Shown here in pieces: positions 47,096 through 59,264 of a DNA stretch of 64,000 nucleotides. Location of the stretch: the NCBI GenBank assembly GCA_940337035.1, contig CALNHX010002972.1:1-64000 (forward strand). The letters run 5' to 3'. Each line of letters begins with the position of its first letter. The stretch's first letter is position 1. The stretch comes from Agriotes lineatus (taxonomy: Eukaryota; Arthropoda; Insecta; Coleoptera; Elateridae). A program made the translations under genes and the position numbers. A model generated the notes under the pieces. That model saw only the letters and a list, made by a program, of their open reading frames with translations, searched no databases and had not been told where the DNA came from.

Positions 47096-47410
47096 GGTGT
47101 GGGTTACGAAACTTGGATCCCCTTATTATTTGGGAGTGCAACCCAACGTACACATTTCATGGCGACAGAGCTACTTAATATTGGTCAGAGCTGACCCGTC
47201 TTTATGGCATTAAAGCAATTTACAGTTGATTCTAACAGCTGTAAGTTAAAATACCAGTAAGAGGAGTGACTTGAACAATAACATTTAAGTGTTGTTATTA
47301 AGAATAGAAAAAAGCTAACATTATTTGTGTTGTGTATCTGTGTTGCCATGATATGTGCACGTTGGGTTGCAGTCTCAAGAATAAGAGGTTCCAATTCTGG
47401 TAGCCCACTC
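47096..47410. mobile_element. MITE with ~70-bp inverted ends
   Basis: The left end GTGTGGGTTACGAAACTTGG and the block GTGCAACCCAACGTACACAT are mirrored at the right (ATGTGCACGTTGGGTTGCAG, then GGTAGCCCAC). The centre is AT-rich and has no gene. Confidence 0.8.
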
Positions 47411-47613
47411 AATGCGAGTCTACAAAACGACCGGTAAATGGTTGTCTTTTACATTACATGTTTATATTTCAATCTCTACATGACTGTTTAAAAAATTAGT
47501 CTATTAAATGTCAATCAAACATTCTTTATCTACGACACTGTGTAAAATTGACTTTTAGTTGGCAGTTTTAAGTTTGTAAAACGACTGTTTAATAACATGC
47601 TTTTCTTAGTTTA

Positions 47614-47681
47614 CGTCGTCAGTAGCAACGTGTTTTAAATATTTCATTAGGCACGTCGTCAGTAGCAACGTGTTTTAAAAT
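47614..47681 (+). repeat. Two-copy 40-bp direct repeat
   Basis: CGTCGTCAGTAGCAACGTG followed by TTTTAAA occurs at about 47614 and again at about 47654. Confidence 0.9.
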
Positions 47682-47938
47682 TTCTAACCACACAAAATGA
47701 CGACCGCTCGCTACTAATCTTAATTTACATTTAAATATTTTTTTATATTTATCGTGTTTTCTAGATTCTATCGTAGATAAAATATTCTACGATACATATG
47801 CGTAAAGCATCTTTAGGCTTAAAACGCTCGCTCACTCGCGTTTTAATTCTGTCCCACCCCTGATTAAAGACTAGCTTTACGTTAAGTAACAAATGACTTC
47901 CGGGATTGGACAGTGTCATTATTGAGGTCGAAGAACTC

Positions 47939-47973
47939 AACGTTTCACCCACTTTCGTATGGGGCTTCATCAG
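47939..47973 (-). ncRNA. Hammerhead-ribozyme-like motif (candidate)
   Basis: On the minus strand: CTGATGA, 20 nt with CCCA/TGGG pairing around a TACGAAAG loop, GAAACGTT, then GAG-TTC-TTC, which can pair with its flank as a possible helix III. Matches the box order of hammerheads found in Penelope-like elements, but the cleavage site is not identified. Confidence 0.35.
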
Positions 47974-47979
47974 GAGAAA

Positions 47980-48110
47980 AAGCAATATAGCACGGTAATT
48001 CCACGTGTAAATCACGCCAGAGGTGAAACTCTTTTGCAAGAAAAGAGATAGAAGAGCACGGTAACTCAACGTGTAAACCACGCCAGAGTCGAAACTCTTC
48101 GAACGATCGG
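47980..48110 (-). repeat. 67-bp tandem duplication beside the ribozyme-like motif
   Basis: AGCACGGTAATTCCACGTGT with CACGCCAGAGGTGAAACTCTT recurs 67 bp later as AGCACGGTAACTCAACGTGT with CACGCCAGAGTCGAAACTCTT. Confidence 0.88.
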
Positions 48111-48633
48111 AATGAAAAAGGCTTAACGTACTTGTATCGTAAATTACTATTTAGGTAGGTATATGGTGCTGATTCCACATTTATGCTGAGCGGATTTTTT
48201 GTCCTTTCTATGTATATTCTATCAAGTTATAATAATGCATTTAGAAAGGTATTAATTAGATAAATTTCCATTTGTTGCACATTTCGTTTGCTGGGGGATT
48301 TTCTGTTAGCGAAAATAGACGTTTGATTCGCTTGTTGGCTTCCAATGGCGGCGGGAAGGAATATAATTGATTGGCTTCAGTTGCCATTAGATACGGGAGG
48401 TAATGTGATTAATAACAAACCAACATATTTACATATTTTTGAATGCAGCGGAATTCAAAAGATAAATTCTGAAAAAGAAATGTAAAAGTGTCAGATAAAT
48501 CATGCCGAGACCTTATCCATTACAAAAAAATCATGTGTGTAACTTTGGAGTAAAGTGTCATTCTAACATGGATGAATACTACCCCCTATCGCTCAGATAT
48601 TAAACTACATTCGCTGGAGGGAATGATAGATAT

Positions 48634-49096
48634 ATTTTTTTCAAGTTTCGTTTAATCTCAGTGAATTCATATACAAAAGATACTCATTTACAACGTGTAA
48701 CAATGTTTTTTCAACACGATGGAGCGGCAGCACATGCTACATTACAAATGCGAAAAATTTTGAATCGCCGTTTTCCTAATAAATGGATTGGGCGGAGTGG
48801 ACCAATAGCGTGGCCACCCCGGTCTCCCGACTTAACATAAAAGAAAAGGTTAGTTTTACTGTGCCTGCTGGAGTGGATGACTTTATTGCCCCAATAGCAG
48901 AAATAAATGATGATAATTTCAGTCATATTCATAGGTTACATCCGTATATTAACGAAAATGGTTACATTTTAAAAGTTCCTTAAGGAATTAGATGTTTTGC
49001 TGATGTTTATCTCAACCGAGATAGTTTTATTTTTTAATATTTTAAGTTTTCTCTTGTATTTGAATTTATTGAGATTAAACGAAACTTAAAAAAAAT
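48634..49096 (+). mobile_element. Internally deleted Tc1/mariner element with transposase remnant
   Basis: The left end ATTTTTTTCAAGTTTCGTTTAATCTCA is inverted at the right (49071-49096); about 33 bp of inverted repeat. Inside, on the plus strand from 48703: MFFQHDGAAAHATLQMRKIL (second catalytic Asp), PNKWIGRSGPIAWPPRSPDL (region before the third acidic residue), a small deletion or frameshift near 48830, then KEKVSFTVPAGVDDFI and DDNFSHIHRL to a stop near 48982. The N-terminal half is deleted. The last residues match the C-terminal shape of this family. Confidence 0.82.
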
Positions 49097-49289
49097 GTTT
49101 ATTTCAATTTTACTTGAAAACGGCCGCGCTTTCGGAATTTTAGTATTCGTCATTTTTGTCTTATTTTTAATTGTAGAACAGATATCTGAGGACTGGGGAG
49201 TGAATATTGACTCATCCTATATAATACAAACACTAGTTTAAATCACCATAATAATAAAATAATAATATAATTGTAAAACTAATTCTAAA

Positions 49290-50590
49290 CTTAAACCGAG
49301 TATTCAGATTCGGAAAAGGGCTTCGAATCCTATGTAGTATGCGTGATTCGAATACTATTTGATGATATTGATCCGTACATCGAATTCATCTTTGATGATT
49401 CGTCCCAGTCTGCTATTTCTCCCATTTCGTTTAGAACTTCTTGAAATAGTACAGTTGGTAGTATTTTACGATAATGGACACATGGTAGTTACCTCCCTTA
49501 TATATCTCAGTTTTTTAATTCTCTACCCTGGCTTATGCGGATTATTTCCAATATAGGATGGTAATGAATAATCATCTATACCTGTATTTAGTAGTATTTG
49601 AATTAACTTTTCCTGTTGGACCCTGTCGATGCGTTCGTAAGATCGATAAAATATTAAATATTTCGTAAACGACATCATGTGTTCTTTGAGGTAAAACTTG
49701 CATAGTGAATGAACCTTGCCCTGCACTTAGGTCGTTTCTAAATCCGACTTGAGTCTCTCCTATGCGTGTTTCTATATTTGAGTATATGCGTAGATGCATT
49801 ATATGCAAAAATAATTTGAGTATGTGACTCATCATGCTTATTATTCTGTGTCGGACTTTTTGGAAGATACTCGCACAGGATCGGCCTCTGGTAATTCGGC
49901 AGTGTCGCAGATTTTATTAAAATGTTGGACAATGCTGTTTCTACGTTCTTCATATAGGAGTTTGAGTGGATTTTATCAGGGCTTTATTGCTATTCATTTG
50001 TGATATGTAACGCACTACGTCTTTAGTCCAGAAATTTGGAAAAGGATATATCATATAACACCTCAATTGTTTTATTGTGGCGTCTGGTTCATGTATCGAT
50101 ATTGCATTGTTCGTTGATATTACTTTAGCACCTCTCTCTTTAATTTTCCTTGCTACTTAGTTAATCTTCTCATAACGATTATAATAGTCATGTCTTGTTC
50201 CATTGATTTCTTTGCGAGCATCTTTCTTGATATCAGATTTATATTGCTTCCTCAATCTTTATTTTACCCAGCAGCTTTGGTATTTCTTCTGTCGTCTAGC
50301 TTATGTTCTTTGGGAGTTTTGATTTGAAAGCGTTATTCAAAATGGTTTTTAATATCTTCGAGGTTTCTTGCACAATGTTTGTTGTCTTCATATGGAGTAT
50401 CTGAGAATCAATTTCGTTCCTGATCTGTGCTGGTACATTTTGTAGCGTTGTACTCCTTTGACAGGTTTCCTTAACCGCACTCTTACTATGGTCAATAAGA
50501 GATTGTGGTAGAAGTAAATCTCTGCTCCAAGATAATTTTTTCCGCCTTTGGGATAGCATTGCTGAATCTTTTATTTACAGTTATGTAGTT
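49290..50590 (-). pseudogene. Decayed LINE, minus strand
   Basis: From 50559 downward: SQRRKKLSWSRDLLLPQSLI and an EN-RT linker-like stretch with many charged residues. Near 49800-49730: ETRIGETQVGFRNDLSAGQG then FTMQVLPQRTHD (RT fingers). Near 49640-49590: IDRVQQEKLIQILLNTGID (just after motif A). Then QEVLNEMGEIADWDES near 49430 (after motif B). Motif C was not found. Frames are broken throughout. Confidence 0.75.
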
Positions 50591-50599
50591 ATTAATGTT

Positions 50600-53040
50600 A
50601 TTATCAACTAGAAATATAAAACAATATTAACAAGATTTCTAAATATCAGATGTGTTCATATTTTATATGCATCATTTCACTTTCAAAAACGCAGTCTATT
50701 TTTTTCTTCAGAACTCTTTTCAAGAGGTCAGTAGGGAAGAACCTTTCAGAATGTAATCTGTCAAAATACAACGGAAGAAAAATGATTTCTTTTAAATTTC
50801 TAAGCAGTAAGGTTGGGTATGTAATGACGAAATTGGGTTTCTAATAAATATTTACAATAGTAGACAGCCTCAATGACATTCTTATAATAATAATTAGTGA
50901 GTATGTATGTACGCATCTGATTTAATCGTTTCGACAACTCCTTAAACAATAATTCTACCAGTTTTTTAACATTATTAACAAGTTACTAATTCACTACATT
51001 TCTGGAATACTGTATATATTTTTACATTTAATTACAGTACCTGTAGTTACTAATAAATATAATAATAAATATTTCACACACAGATATTGGTATAAATTAT
51101 AAAGATATAAAGTGTAGTAAGTGTTGCCAACAGTTTTATTGTCTTGCACAGTTACAAACTGTGGATTTATAGTAAATAAATAGTTCTATTGACTTTGAAT
51201 TATACACGCTGTAGAGAAAGTACTTTGGCAGCACTTAAAGTTAAGTATCTTCACCAATTAAGTAGTGTCATTCGATTCGAACACGTTTTTATAAAATTCT
51301 GAAAACGTTTTTTCTGATGTGTTATCATATGCATAACATGCTGTTACTTATTTCTGAATGTATCTTGTAATGTTACATCCAGTCTGCATGTCACATGTAT
51401 TTATATAAAAGATATCCAGATAGTTAATTTAAAAAGTTTGTGTACAGTCGTTAGGTTGTGAATGGTTACGGGTAACCAAAGAGAAATAATAAACAGAATG
51501 ATAAAAAAAGTTCAATTTGAAACTCGACTTGAGGCGGTCATATTAAAACCGATGGTGGTTCGATCCCAACCAATTGGTATTTTCAATTGAATTTAATTAA
51601 ATGATCATTACACAGAAAGTATCTGGTAATGATACAAAGTAAATTCAGCAAATCAAACCGTCTATCAAGTCGGCATAATTGAAGTGTTTTCAATTTCATA
51701 TTGAAGTTATATTACCAAGTAAATAACTTACAATATAATTAACGTAGATTCAGTGTTTACGTGTGTGTTGTGCATTCAATTGAGAAGTGCTATCTGGGAG
51801 ATAGCAATACATCCAAAGAGCTTTTTGAGGGGATTGGAGATTTCAACCAGCCAGTTACTGTTAGCTGTCCTGCTTCATTTGCAGAGGGGCTTCTATAGGT
51901 TGCTGATCAGGTTACTCTAAAGCGACGCTAAGGCCAGTGTTTGTTTAATAATTTTTACGAACAACTTTTGGAATACTTCAAGAATATTTAAATTGTGTAT
52001 TTAATATTAGTGAACTTGTATTTAGAACTAAGAATTACTATTAATTATCTAAATTTTAATAGTGTTCTGAGTACTCGGCGATTTTAGGCAATTATATTTA
52101 GAGATTATACCTTTTGGATTTAAGCTAAGATTGGGAAATGTAAATTAGGGATTTTGGGTTTTAAATATTGATTAAAAGTTATCCAAAACAAACTAGGCTA
52201 TCCTTACGTCATTGAAAAGTCAATAAATATATCTGAATGTCATTAAGATATTTAGAATATTAGTAAAAGACCTGAAAGTAACGATAAAATTACTTTATAG
52301 TAATCAAATATTTAAACAATCAGCTATACTTGTTATTACGAAGCACCATTCAGCTGAGGATAAAGAGTATTCATTTAGTTGTACTGACTAGCCGGAGCAA
52401 TATTTAAAATAATTAGAAAGATATACCATGACAATCTTTGTATGTCAAATATTGACATTTGTGAGGTATGTTATTATTTTAATTTATCATATAAAGAAGT
52501 AATTCAACACCTCAAGTGGGGGTTAATATTACAATCTTCGCTTTATTAATTCGAGATTATAAGGCACTGTCATTTAACTAACGTTTTCCATACAATGTTA
52601 AAACTATAATTTATATAGTTGATTTAGATTTGTTATCTGCAAGTTTAGTAACTCAAAAACATTGTTTTTGTCTTTTATCAGTTTGACAGCTGTGAGTTTT
52701 TATTTATGCCTATAAAACATTTTGATTTTTATTGTATCAACTATTATTATTTCCATCTGTGCCAAGAATGTATTTCTACCCTAAGATCTATCCCTGTACT
52801 GTTTTGGCTTTGGCTGCATCTGCTGATTTTAAACTAACCTTGCTTAATTTGCACACTTCTTTTTCTTACGTAGATTCTCTCGCATACGTAATAATACATT
52901 TCTAAACCCCTTTTTATTTACTTTTGTAACCATTACTGTGAACTTGGTCTCGGTGTTCCCATTTCGAATATAAAATCAGTTTCATTTTTAGTTTTGTTTT
53001 TCATATTTAGTGTTTGCTTTCAGTTATTTTCAGTTGTAAT
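50600..53040. other. AT-rich intron sequence
   Basis: A GGTTCGATCCC string near 51555 is box-B-like but isolated. No coding signal or repeat end otherwise. Confidence 0.45.
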
Positions 53041-53052
53041 ATAACAAGTGGA

Positions 53053-53180
53053 ATGATTATTATCGATGATTTTTTTCCGAGTTAAAACCGGAACCTAAAT
53101 TTAACGAGTGCGTAGCACGAGTTAAATTTGCTGTTTCGGTTTTAACGAGTAAAAAATTATCGATCATTAATCATTACACG
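53053..53180. repeat. Palindromic hairpin element
   Basis: GAGTTAAAACCGGAACC and AAATTTAAC pair with GTTAAATTT and GGTTTTAAC across a CGAGTGCGTAGCACGAG centre. The outer part AATGATTATTATCGATGAT also pairs with ATCGATCATTAATCATT. Confidence 0.75.
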
Positions 53181-53243
53181 AATTATATTTGGAAAGAGAA
53201 TATATTGAATGAAATGCAAAATATCAAATATTTACTTTTTGTT

Positions 53244-53463
53244 CTTAGGTTGGCACTGTTAATGTTGGTTACCCTGCTGTCAATTTTAAGTCTATGTCAA
53301 ATTCGATGTTAGCAGGTTAGATTTTCCGTCAGTTTTGACACAAACTGACACAAAACCTAACCTGCTAACGTCGAATTTGACACAGACTTAAAATTGACAG
53401 CAGGGTAACCAACGTTAACAGTGCCAACCTAAGAAAAGAATCACAACCATTTATGATCACCCG
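53244..53463. mobile_element. Palindromic MITE with CCTAACCTGC core (second two-armed copy)
   Basis: CTTAGGTTGGCACTGTTAA at the left is mirrored at the right. The arms include CAATTTTAAGTCTATGTC and the AACCTAACCTGC block. The outer right end reads CATTTATGATCACCC; the matching outer left end is eroded. Confidence 0.85.
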
Positions 53464-53469
53464 TAAAAA

Positions 53470-56400
53470 CAATTACGAAAATAAATTACTACCGCTGTGA
53501 TAATGTGTAACTAGGCATTTGCATGCCCCTCATTGGTTGAAATAGCGTCACGTGATACATGAATTATATTCTCGTTGTTATAAACTTTCATCATATCTAT
53601 CCATTAGTACTATAATACGTTTAATCAACAAATTTAGACATAAAATTAATGGCACAGTCTTGCTTCCGCAAAACCAGTTTTACACATTAGAAATTAAGAG
53701 CTCGAGATAATTCAAAAAATTCTTAATTTGAAATAAAATTAAACTGCGTTCAACCGACTTACCAATAGCTATGAGTACGCTCATTTGTGGGACGAACTTC
53801 TACTGAATATGTTTGTTAAATGTAGTGTAACGAATAATTTATCTAATTATTTAATTTTATACTGTTTCTTTAGTTCTACTATTTCACTAATTGTAACTGC
53901 TCAAACGTATTTTAAAATTGCAAGTTTCAAGAGTAGTTTGACTTGACTCAGGTTATCTATCAAGTCGTTGTTTACTATTTTTATAGAATTATGTCACCAA
54001 CTTAGTAACTCCTTCATAAGTTTCTTTCCGTTTAGAATTTATTTTATTTTTACTCGGGTTAGACAACAGAATATTCAAACTTCCTGTTAGCCTAAATATT
54101 CCTCCTTATAATTTTTATTGCACTTTTTTTAAAATATTTTCGGCATCTATTATATTTTCCACAATTTATTTAGAAATGTTCTGCACTGACGTAGTAGTCG
54201 TATAAATGGGAATTATATGTCTTTACACTTGCAGTAATTTTAATATACTATTTTCACTATTTTGGTTTCCCACTCTGATATTATTTTACACTCGCAGAAT
54301 TTTTGAAGTGTTTTTAACTTCGCTTAATTATTGATTGTTTCTTTTTTATGTGTGTTATATGTTATATCCTTCAACATATTTTTTTAATTGATGTTTTATT
54401 TTGTATTAAGCTTCCAACAAATCTTTCCAATATGTGTAAAATATTACCGAATTTTTGGAAATCAAATAGTGATAACCTTTTTCTTTGGCATTTATTAATC
54501 TCTACGAATGCTGACTTTCTGGCACTCTAATCATTAACTATGGTTTTGACTTTTTATTCATTGATTCTGTTTAAAAACAACTTCGCTTATTAGAAATGAA
54601 AGTGAACTTTTCTTAAATTAGTTTGCAGGTGATCACCGCACTCTTGTTTATACAACAAAAATACACGTTTGCCTATGGCACTTAACGAAACTCGTATAAT
54701 TGCCTCAGAACTCGTTTCACCGGCTCGTTCTAGCAATAAAACTCGTTTCGTTAAGATGCTCATAATCAAACTAATATCGTTAAAATCTATAAAGGCTTTT
54801 GAACGACTGTGGCCAGTTGCTTACTACCACAGTTCATCAAAATTGGAGCTGACGTTTCTAATAATCAGATGAGATACCAGTATATATTGTTGCTGAAAAA
54901 ACAATTGGAGTAACATTGTATTGTTACCGAACTTAATGTTTTAGCACTACTGAATTAGAAGTGCAAGGGTAGCAGTAAAAGAAGCACAGTGGCTCAATCT
55001 ATCAACTACCCCAGATGTGAAATTATTTTATCGAGGAAACCTTTTTCTAGTAAATAAACATTAATAAATGATGTTCCATCAAATAATATTTTGTGTGTGA
55101 GGTATATTCAACCACTATAACAAACCAGAAGAAAAGGACGAGGATGTTTTCCATTGATTTAGTAAATTAAACGGTTTTGATCGGTAGAGACGGATTAATG
55201 TGGCAGTTTCAAAAATATGCGGAGTTGACAAAAGTAGAAAACCAAAGTTCTTCTAAAACATTTATAATTGAGACGTTTACCTATCTGCTAATAGCACTAT
55301 CAGCTATGTGAGGTGATACATCACTGAAAAATAATAATATAGGGTTTCTCAATTTAAATTTATAATTGTATAACTTATCATCTACATAAATTGCGAATTA
55401 TTATTACTATGTAAAACATGAGAAAGTAATCGAACAGTAATGTTGATTACCCTTTCACAGGGGTCATGACCACCAAAGGTGTTGGCATGGTGGCCGGAGA
55501 GCGCACGCTGTAAATGTAACCAATGTTCGAGTGTAAAGTTGGAACTTACTACCTTGCCAGGGTCAAGAACTATGTGAAGCATACACAATTGAAGTTCGTA
55601 CAATATTGCTACAGTAATTTTGTTCTCCATTGTCTTGGCTGTCTTAATGTGGCCTTGCTATTTTATGTACGATGGTTGTACAATATTTATTGCTCCTATC
55701 ATATATGGCTTTGGAATATGTTGCCTCTAGCAACTGCAATTTTTGATATTTTGTTATGAAGAAAACTGCCAAATTTGATTGACCACAGTAAAAAGGTTGT
55801 TCGCAGATAATGAAAAAATTACAAATAAAAGTATTTTTATTTTGGAAAACAAAATTAAGGAGTGACAATTAATGGGTAAATATGGAATGCGCTTACACCA
55901 TAATATTTATGGTGCAATAGCGAAAATCTTCACTCACATTAAATTTGTCCCTTAACAAACGTTTCTGGCATAATATAGTGTAGACGTAGTGAGGACAAAT
56001 GCTGAACGAGCGTATGTATGCATTCTGTTTCGAGAAGGAAGAGTTTGAGAACATGGCATGATATTCGAAAACTTTATAGAATATCGAAAGCTTTCTGAAT
56101 TCTGCGGTACAATCCATGGAAGCATAAAAACTAAAAAAAAAAACTGAAATAGCTGAAACGAGCACCAGTGGGGAAAAGAGCTAAGACTTTCCCTCCTGAT
56201 TAAAATATGTCTTTCGCATCGTCTTGGCTGAACTGTGTGCAACAGACAGATCTTTTAGTACATTGCGTAGGGTGAAAACCTGGTCACTATCAACAATGTC
56301 AGAAAACCGTTTTAGTGGACTGCCTATGGCGAGTGTAACACATGGAAAATTTATGCTAAAAATAAAGAAGGAGCTAGAAGATGAAGTATAAAACATTTGT

Positions 56401-56560
56401 AAAACTCATGTTAATTTAAAGTATTTTTTTGCAATTTATGAAAAATAAAATAAAACAATAATAATAACAACAATTTTCGTTAGAAGTAGTAGTTGCGCAA
56501 AGTATTTGAGAAATGCGAAAAATGAAGCTTTAATCACTCACTAAATACCTACAAAGGAAA
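53470..56560. other. AT-rich intron sequence
   Basis: Open frames of 60-96 codons (e.g. 55382-55630, 55952-56242) have no recognisable domain. 55900-56390 has fewer stops than its surroundings but matches nothing I know. Confidence 0.4.
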
Positions 56561-56569
56561 GGTTTGACA

Positions 56570-57200
56570 CCATAATAAATTAATGCAGATGTGGTTGCCG
56601 TGCTTACGGATTCTGCTTCATCCTATCAAGTAGTAAAGAGTTGGTCTCTAGAGTTCAATAGTGACAGAAGTTGCAAATATGCAAAAGCCGCATTCCGCGG
56701 GTACTTAATGGCATAGTGAGCGAATATCGTATGTTGGCAATACTGGTCAATATAATGCAACATTAGATACAAAATTCGTTATTGTATTAAAGAAAAAAAA
56801 GAGAAGTTGTCCCAAGGAATTTTCCTTCATTGCGATAATGCTCCGGTTCATAAGAGCCTTATTTCTATGAACGCAATTCGTGATATTTTATTTCAAGTTT
56901 TATAGACCATCCACATTATTCCCTTAATCTACTTCTTAGCGATTTTTACTTACTTCTAATGCTGCACGAAAGTCTTCGGGGACCAAAATTTAGGAGCGAC
57001 GACGCTGTTATAGCAGCAGTTCAGAAATCCTTCTGTTATCAAAACTATGAGTTTTTCAAGAACACCACAGCTATGCTTAAACATGATGGAATAACTGTCT
57101 TCATCTTCAAGGAAACTAAACCGAAAAATAATGTGAGGTTCTATACCAGAGGCCAGTGGAGGCTGTCTATAGGAGCCAAGGACCCGCCATAACCAGCCAT
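56570..57200 (+). pseudogene. Internally deleted mariner transposase
   Basis: Plus strand: VAVLTDSASSYQVVKSWSLE then FNSDRS (N-terminal DNA-binding end, 56598-56664), then a jump to LSQGIFLHCDNAPVHKSLIS (second catalytic Asp, about 56812-56870), a decayed HP-YS region near 56905-56940 where the third acidic residue belongs, and SLRGPKFRSDDAVIAAVQKS (from 56973) with NYEFF and MLKHDGITV. A frameshift lies near 56890-56960. The family is mariner, but a different lineage from 18315-19150. The minus-strand frame is a shadow. Confidence 0.82.
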
Positions 57201-57259
57201 TCAAGAATGCTTAAATCTGAAAATTTTTTGTACTTATTTTTCATATTTTTTCCCATTTT

Positions 57260-58125
57260 AAAGCTTTAACGAGGCACTAGTAATTTTTATTTTGACAATA
57301 GAAACTGGCTGTATGATAAGTGCAACTTGCTTTCATTGGTGTATTGATGCCAGATCGAAGGGGCTTCTCAGCTTTTCGACAGTGGGTGCAGAGCGGCAAG
57401 AAATGGATTAAAAGATAATGATATTTTATGATTTAATGGGAACCATCAAAGCGAAGGTTCAAGCCTCAACTAGCCTCAGCTTGGCCTAACCCCTGCGAAA
57501 GTGAGCGTTGTCGAGTTAGCACGTATGTTCACTTAGTCGAGCTTCCGACAGAGGAAACGTCGCACGTTGATATTTTCTCAAAATAATTACCGTACCGTCT
57601 CTTTTATTATACTAAAAATTTACTGGAAAATTGTCGCACATCCTATAGTAATATTTATTATATATGTAGGATTATCATACATTAGCCTGTAAATTTTGGA
57701 AAGATTGCTTTCCGGATGCTAACTTTTGCCGGTCCATATGCGAAATATCTAAATCTGTCTTTGTCTGTGAGGGGTTGTAAAATGCTTTTTATGTTCGATG
57801 ATTGGCTCTACCATCAAACTTATCCACAAGCCATCTTACGTACTTGTTAATTATTAAAGAGCGAATTATGGTTCTTCTATAAGTGCCACTCCAACTATTA
57901 AAAAATCGGATTACGTCTCTACGAATTAATGTATGTTTGATGCTATGTTGAGAAGGGGTTGATGCTAAGTATCCACACCATTTTTCATGTTACTGAGTTC
58001 GGGCTACATTGCTTCGAGGAAAAAATAAAGAATGAAATTAATTTAAAATTTTGTTAAATATAAGGAAAATGATGGAGTTATATGGACATTACGAATAGAT
58101 CTATTAATTGCTACTTTAATAATTA
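57260..58125. other. Intron sequence, nothing recognised
   Basis: A GC-richer patch at 57440-57580 has no matching repeat in the window. Confidence 0.45.
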
Positions 58126-58126
58126 A

Positions 58127-58392
58127 TGATATCTTTTATCGGACTTTTTCCACTGTCTAGGGTGTATATCACACAACTTTTCGAGAGTTTTGATCTACTC
58201 CCGTCTTCAGGAGTTCCGGGTTAGTCCCGGGTTCAAACCCCGGGGAAGGCATGAGTTTACGTAGAAAAACGTACAATATCAGTCCTTCTCAGGACTAACC
58301 AGGAACACCTGAAGACGCAAGTAGATCAAAACTCCCGAAACGTTGTGTGATATACACCCTAGACAGTGGAAAAACTCCGATAAAACATATCA
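58127..58392. mobile_element. Foldback element with ribozyme-like arms and a box-B-like centre
   Basis: TGATATCTTTTATCGGACTT at the left is inverted at the right. The arms of about 100 bp include CACTGTCTAGGGTGTATATC and GAGTTTTGATCTACT. Each arm carries CTGAAGA-N21-GAAA (58309-58344 plus, 58175-58210 minus). The unpaired centre has CCCGGGTTCAAACCCCGGGG. Confidence 0.88.
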
Positions 58393-58399
58393 CAATAGA

Positions 58400-58985
58400 C
58401 CACTGCCAATGACATTCAGCGAACAACTTAATAATTAATTTTTCTAAAACAAACAAAGTCAGTTAACTATCAGGTATAACGCTAGACAAGAAAAAAATTG
58501 TAAGGACTTCCTGGTGGGCCAATTGTTACAGTTTTAATATTTCCAAAGGGTCAATCTAAAAATACTTCACTCTGTGCTGCGCAGTCAACTTTTCTTTACG
58601 TCTACCAAAACAACCTGTTCTGATCATTAAAACTGTGACGGCCAAGGGCTGAGAAAGCGTCCAAGAAGTTCTAATTAATCTCCTTGGGTTTGCAGTCGTC
58701 GTATATTCATGGCCAGTGTTAGAAACGCTCAATTTAATTGGTCAATATTGTCTCCAAAATATATTCATTTGATGAGTATATTAATTGAGCGAGATTATTA
58801 AGAATTCTATGTAAACGTTTTATTAACTTAAATATTTCAATCACGGCTGTTAGAATGTTTAATGAAAGTAGTTGATGAGCAGATTTGTTCAGAAGCCTGA
58901 AATTTCATAACTTAAAATTGCTCAAAGAGCATAGATTAAAATTAATTTTTATTAGAAATCTCTTGTAAATAACAAACTTGGAGTA
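58400..58985. other. Intron sequence, nothing recognised
   Basis: No coding signal or repeat end. Confidence 0.45.
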
Positions 58986-58989
58986 ACTT

Positions 58990-59155
58990 TACAGAACAAG
59001 AGTTGCGTAACACCAGTTATGAACTATGCTGTTGAGATGAGAGCAGATACAACACAGACGAAGCGAATTTTGTACACAGCGGAAATGAAAACTCTCAGAA
59101 TAATTGCAGGAAAAGCACTACGAAACAGAATATTGCTTATTACTAGACCAGTGTA
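58990..59155 (+). pseudogene. Short LINE fragment (post-palm region)
   Basis: VTPVMNYAVEMRADTTQTK followed by AEMKTLRIIAGKALRNRI matches the equivalent stretch of the LINE at 22246-23591 (LTYAAETRAETAKIK, MKTLRAITGHTILDRI). Confidence 0.75.
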
Positions 59156-59172
59156 ACTAAAAGATAGTTATT

Positions 59173-59261
59173 TATACACCAAGGAAGTAAACTACGATTT
59201 TAATCGTGAGATTGTCAGTTATTTTCAGTCGAGGGAATAGTGAAGTTTACTCCATAGGTGT
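59173..59261. repeat. Small imperfect hairpin
   Basis: TACACCAAGGAAGTAAACT pairs with AGTTTACTCCATAGGTGTA. Confidence 0.6.
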
Positions 59262-59264
59262 ATC

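Noticed and set aside
51540..51580. GGTTCGATCCC as part of a tRNA gene or SINE
   Set aside because: No A box, acceptor stem or repeat partner was found.
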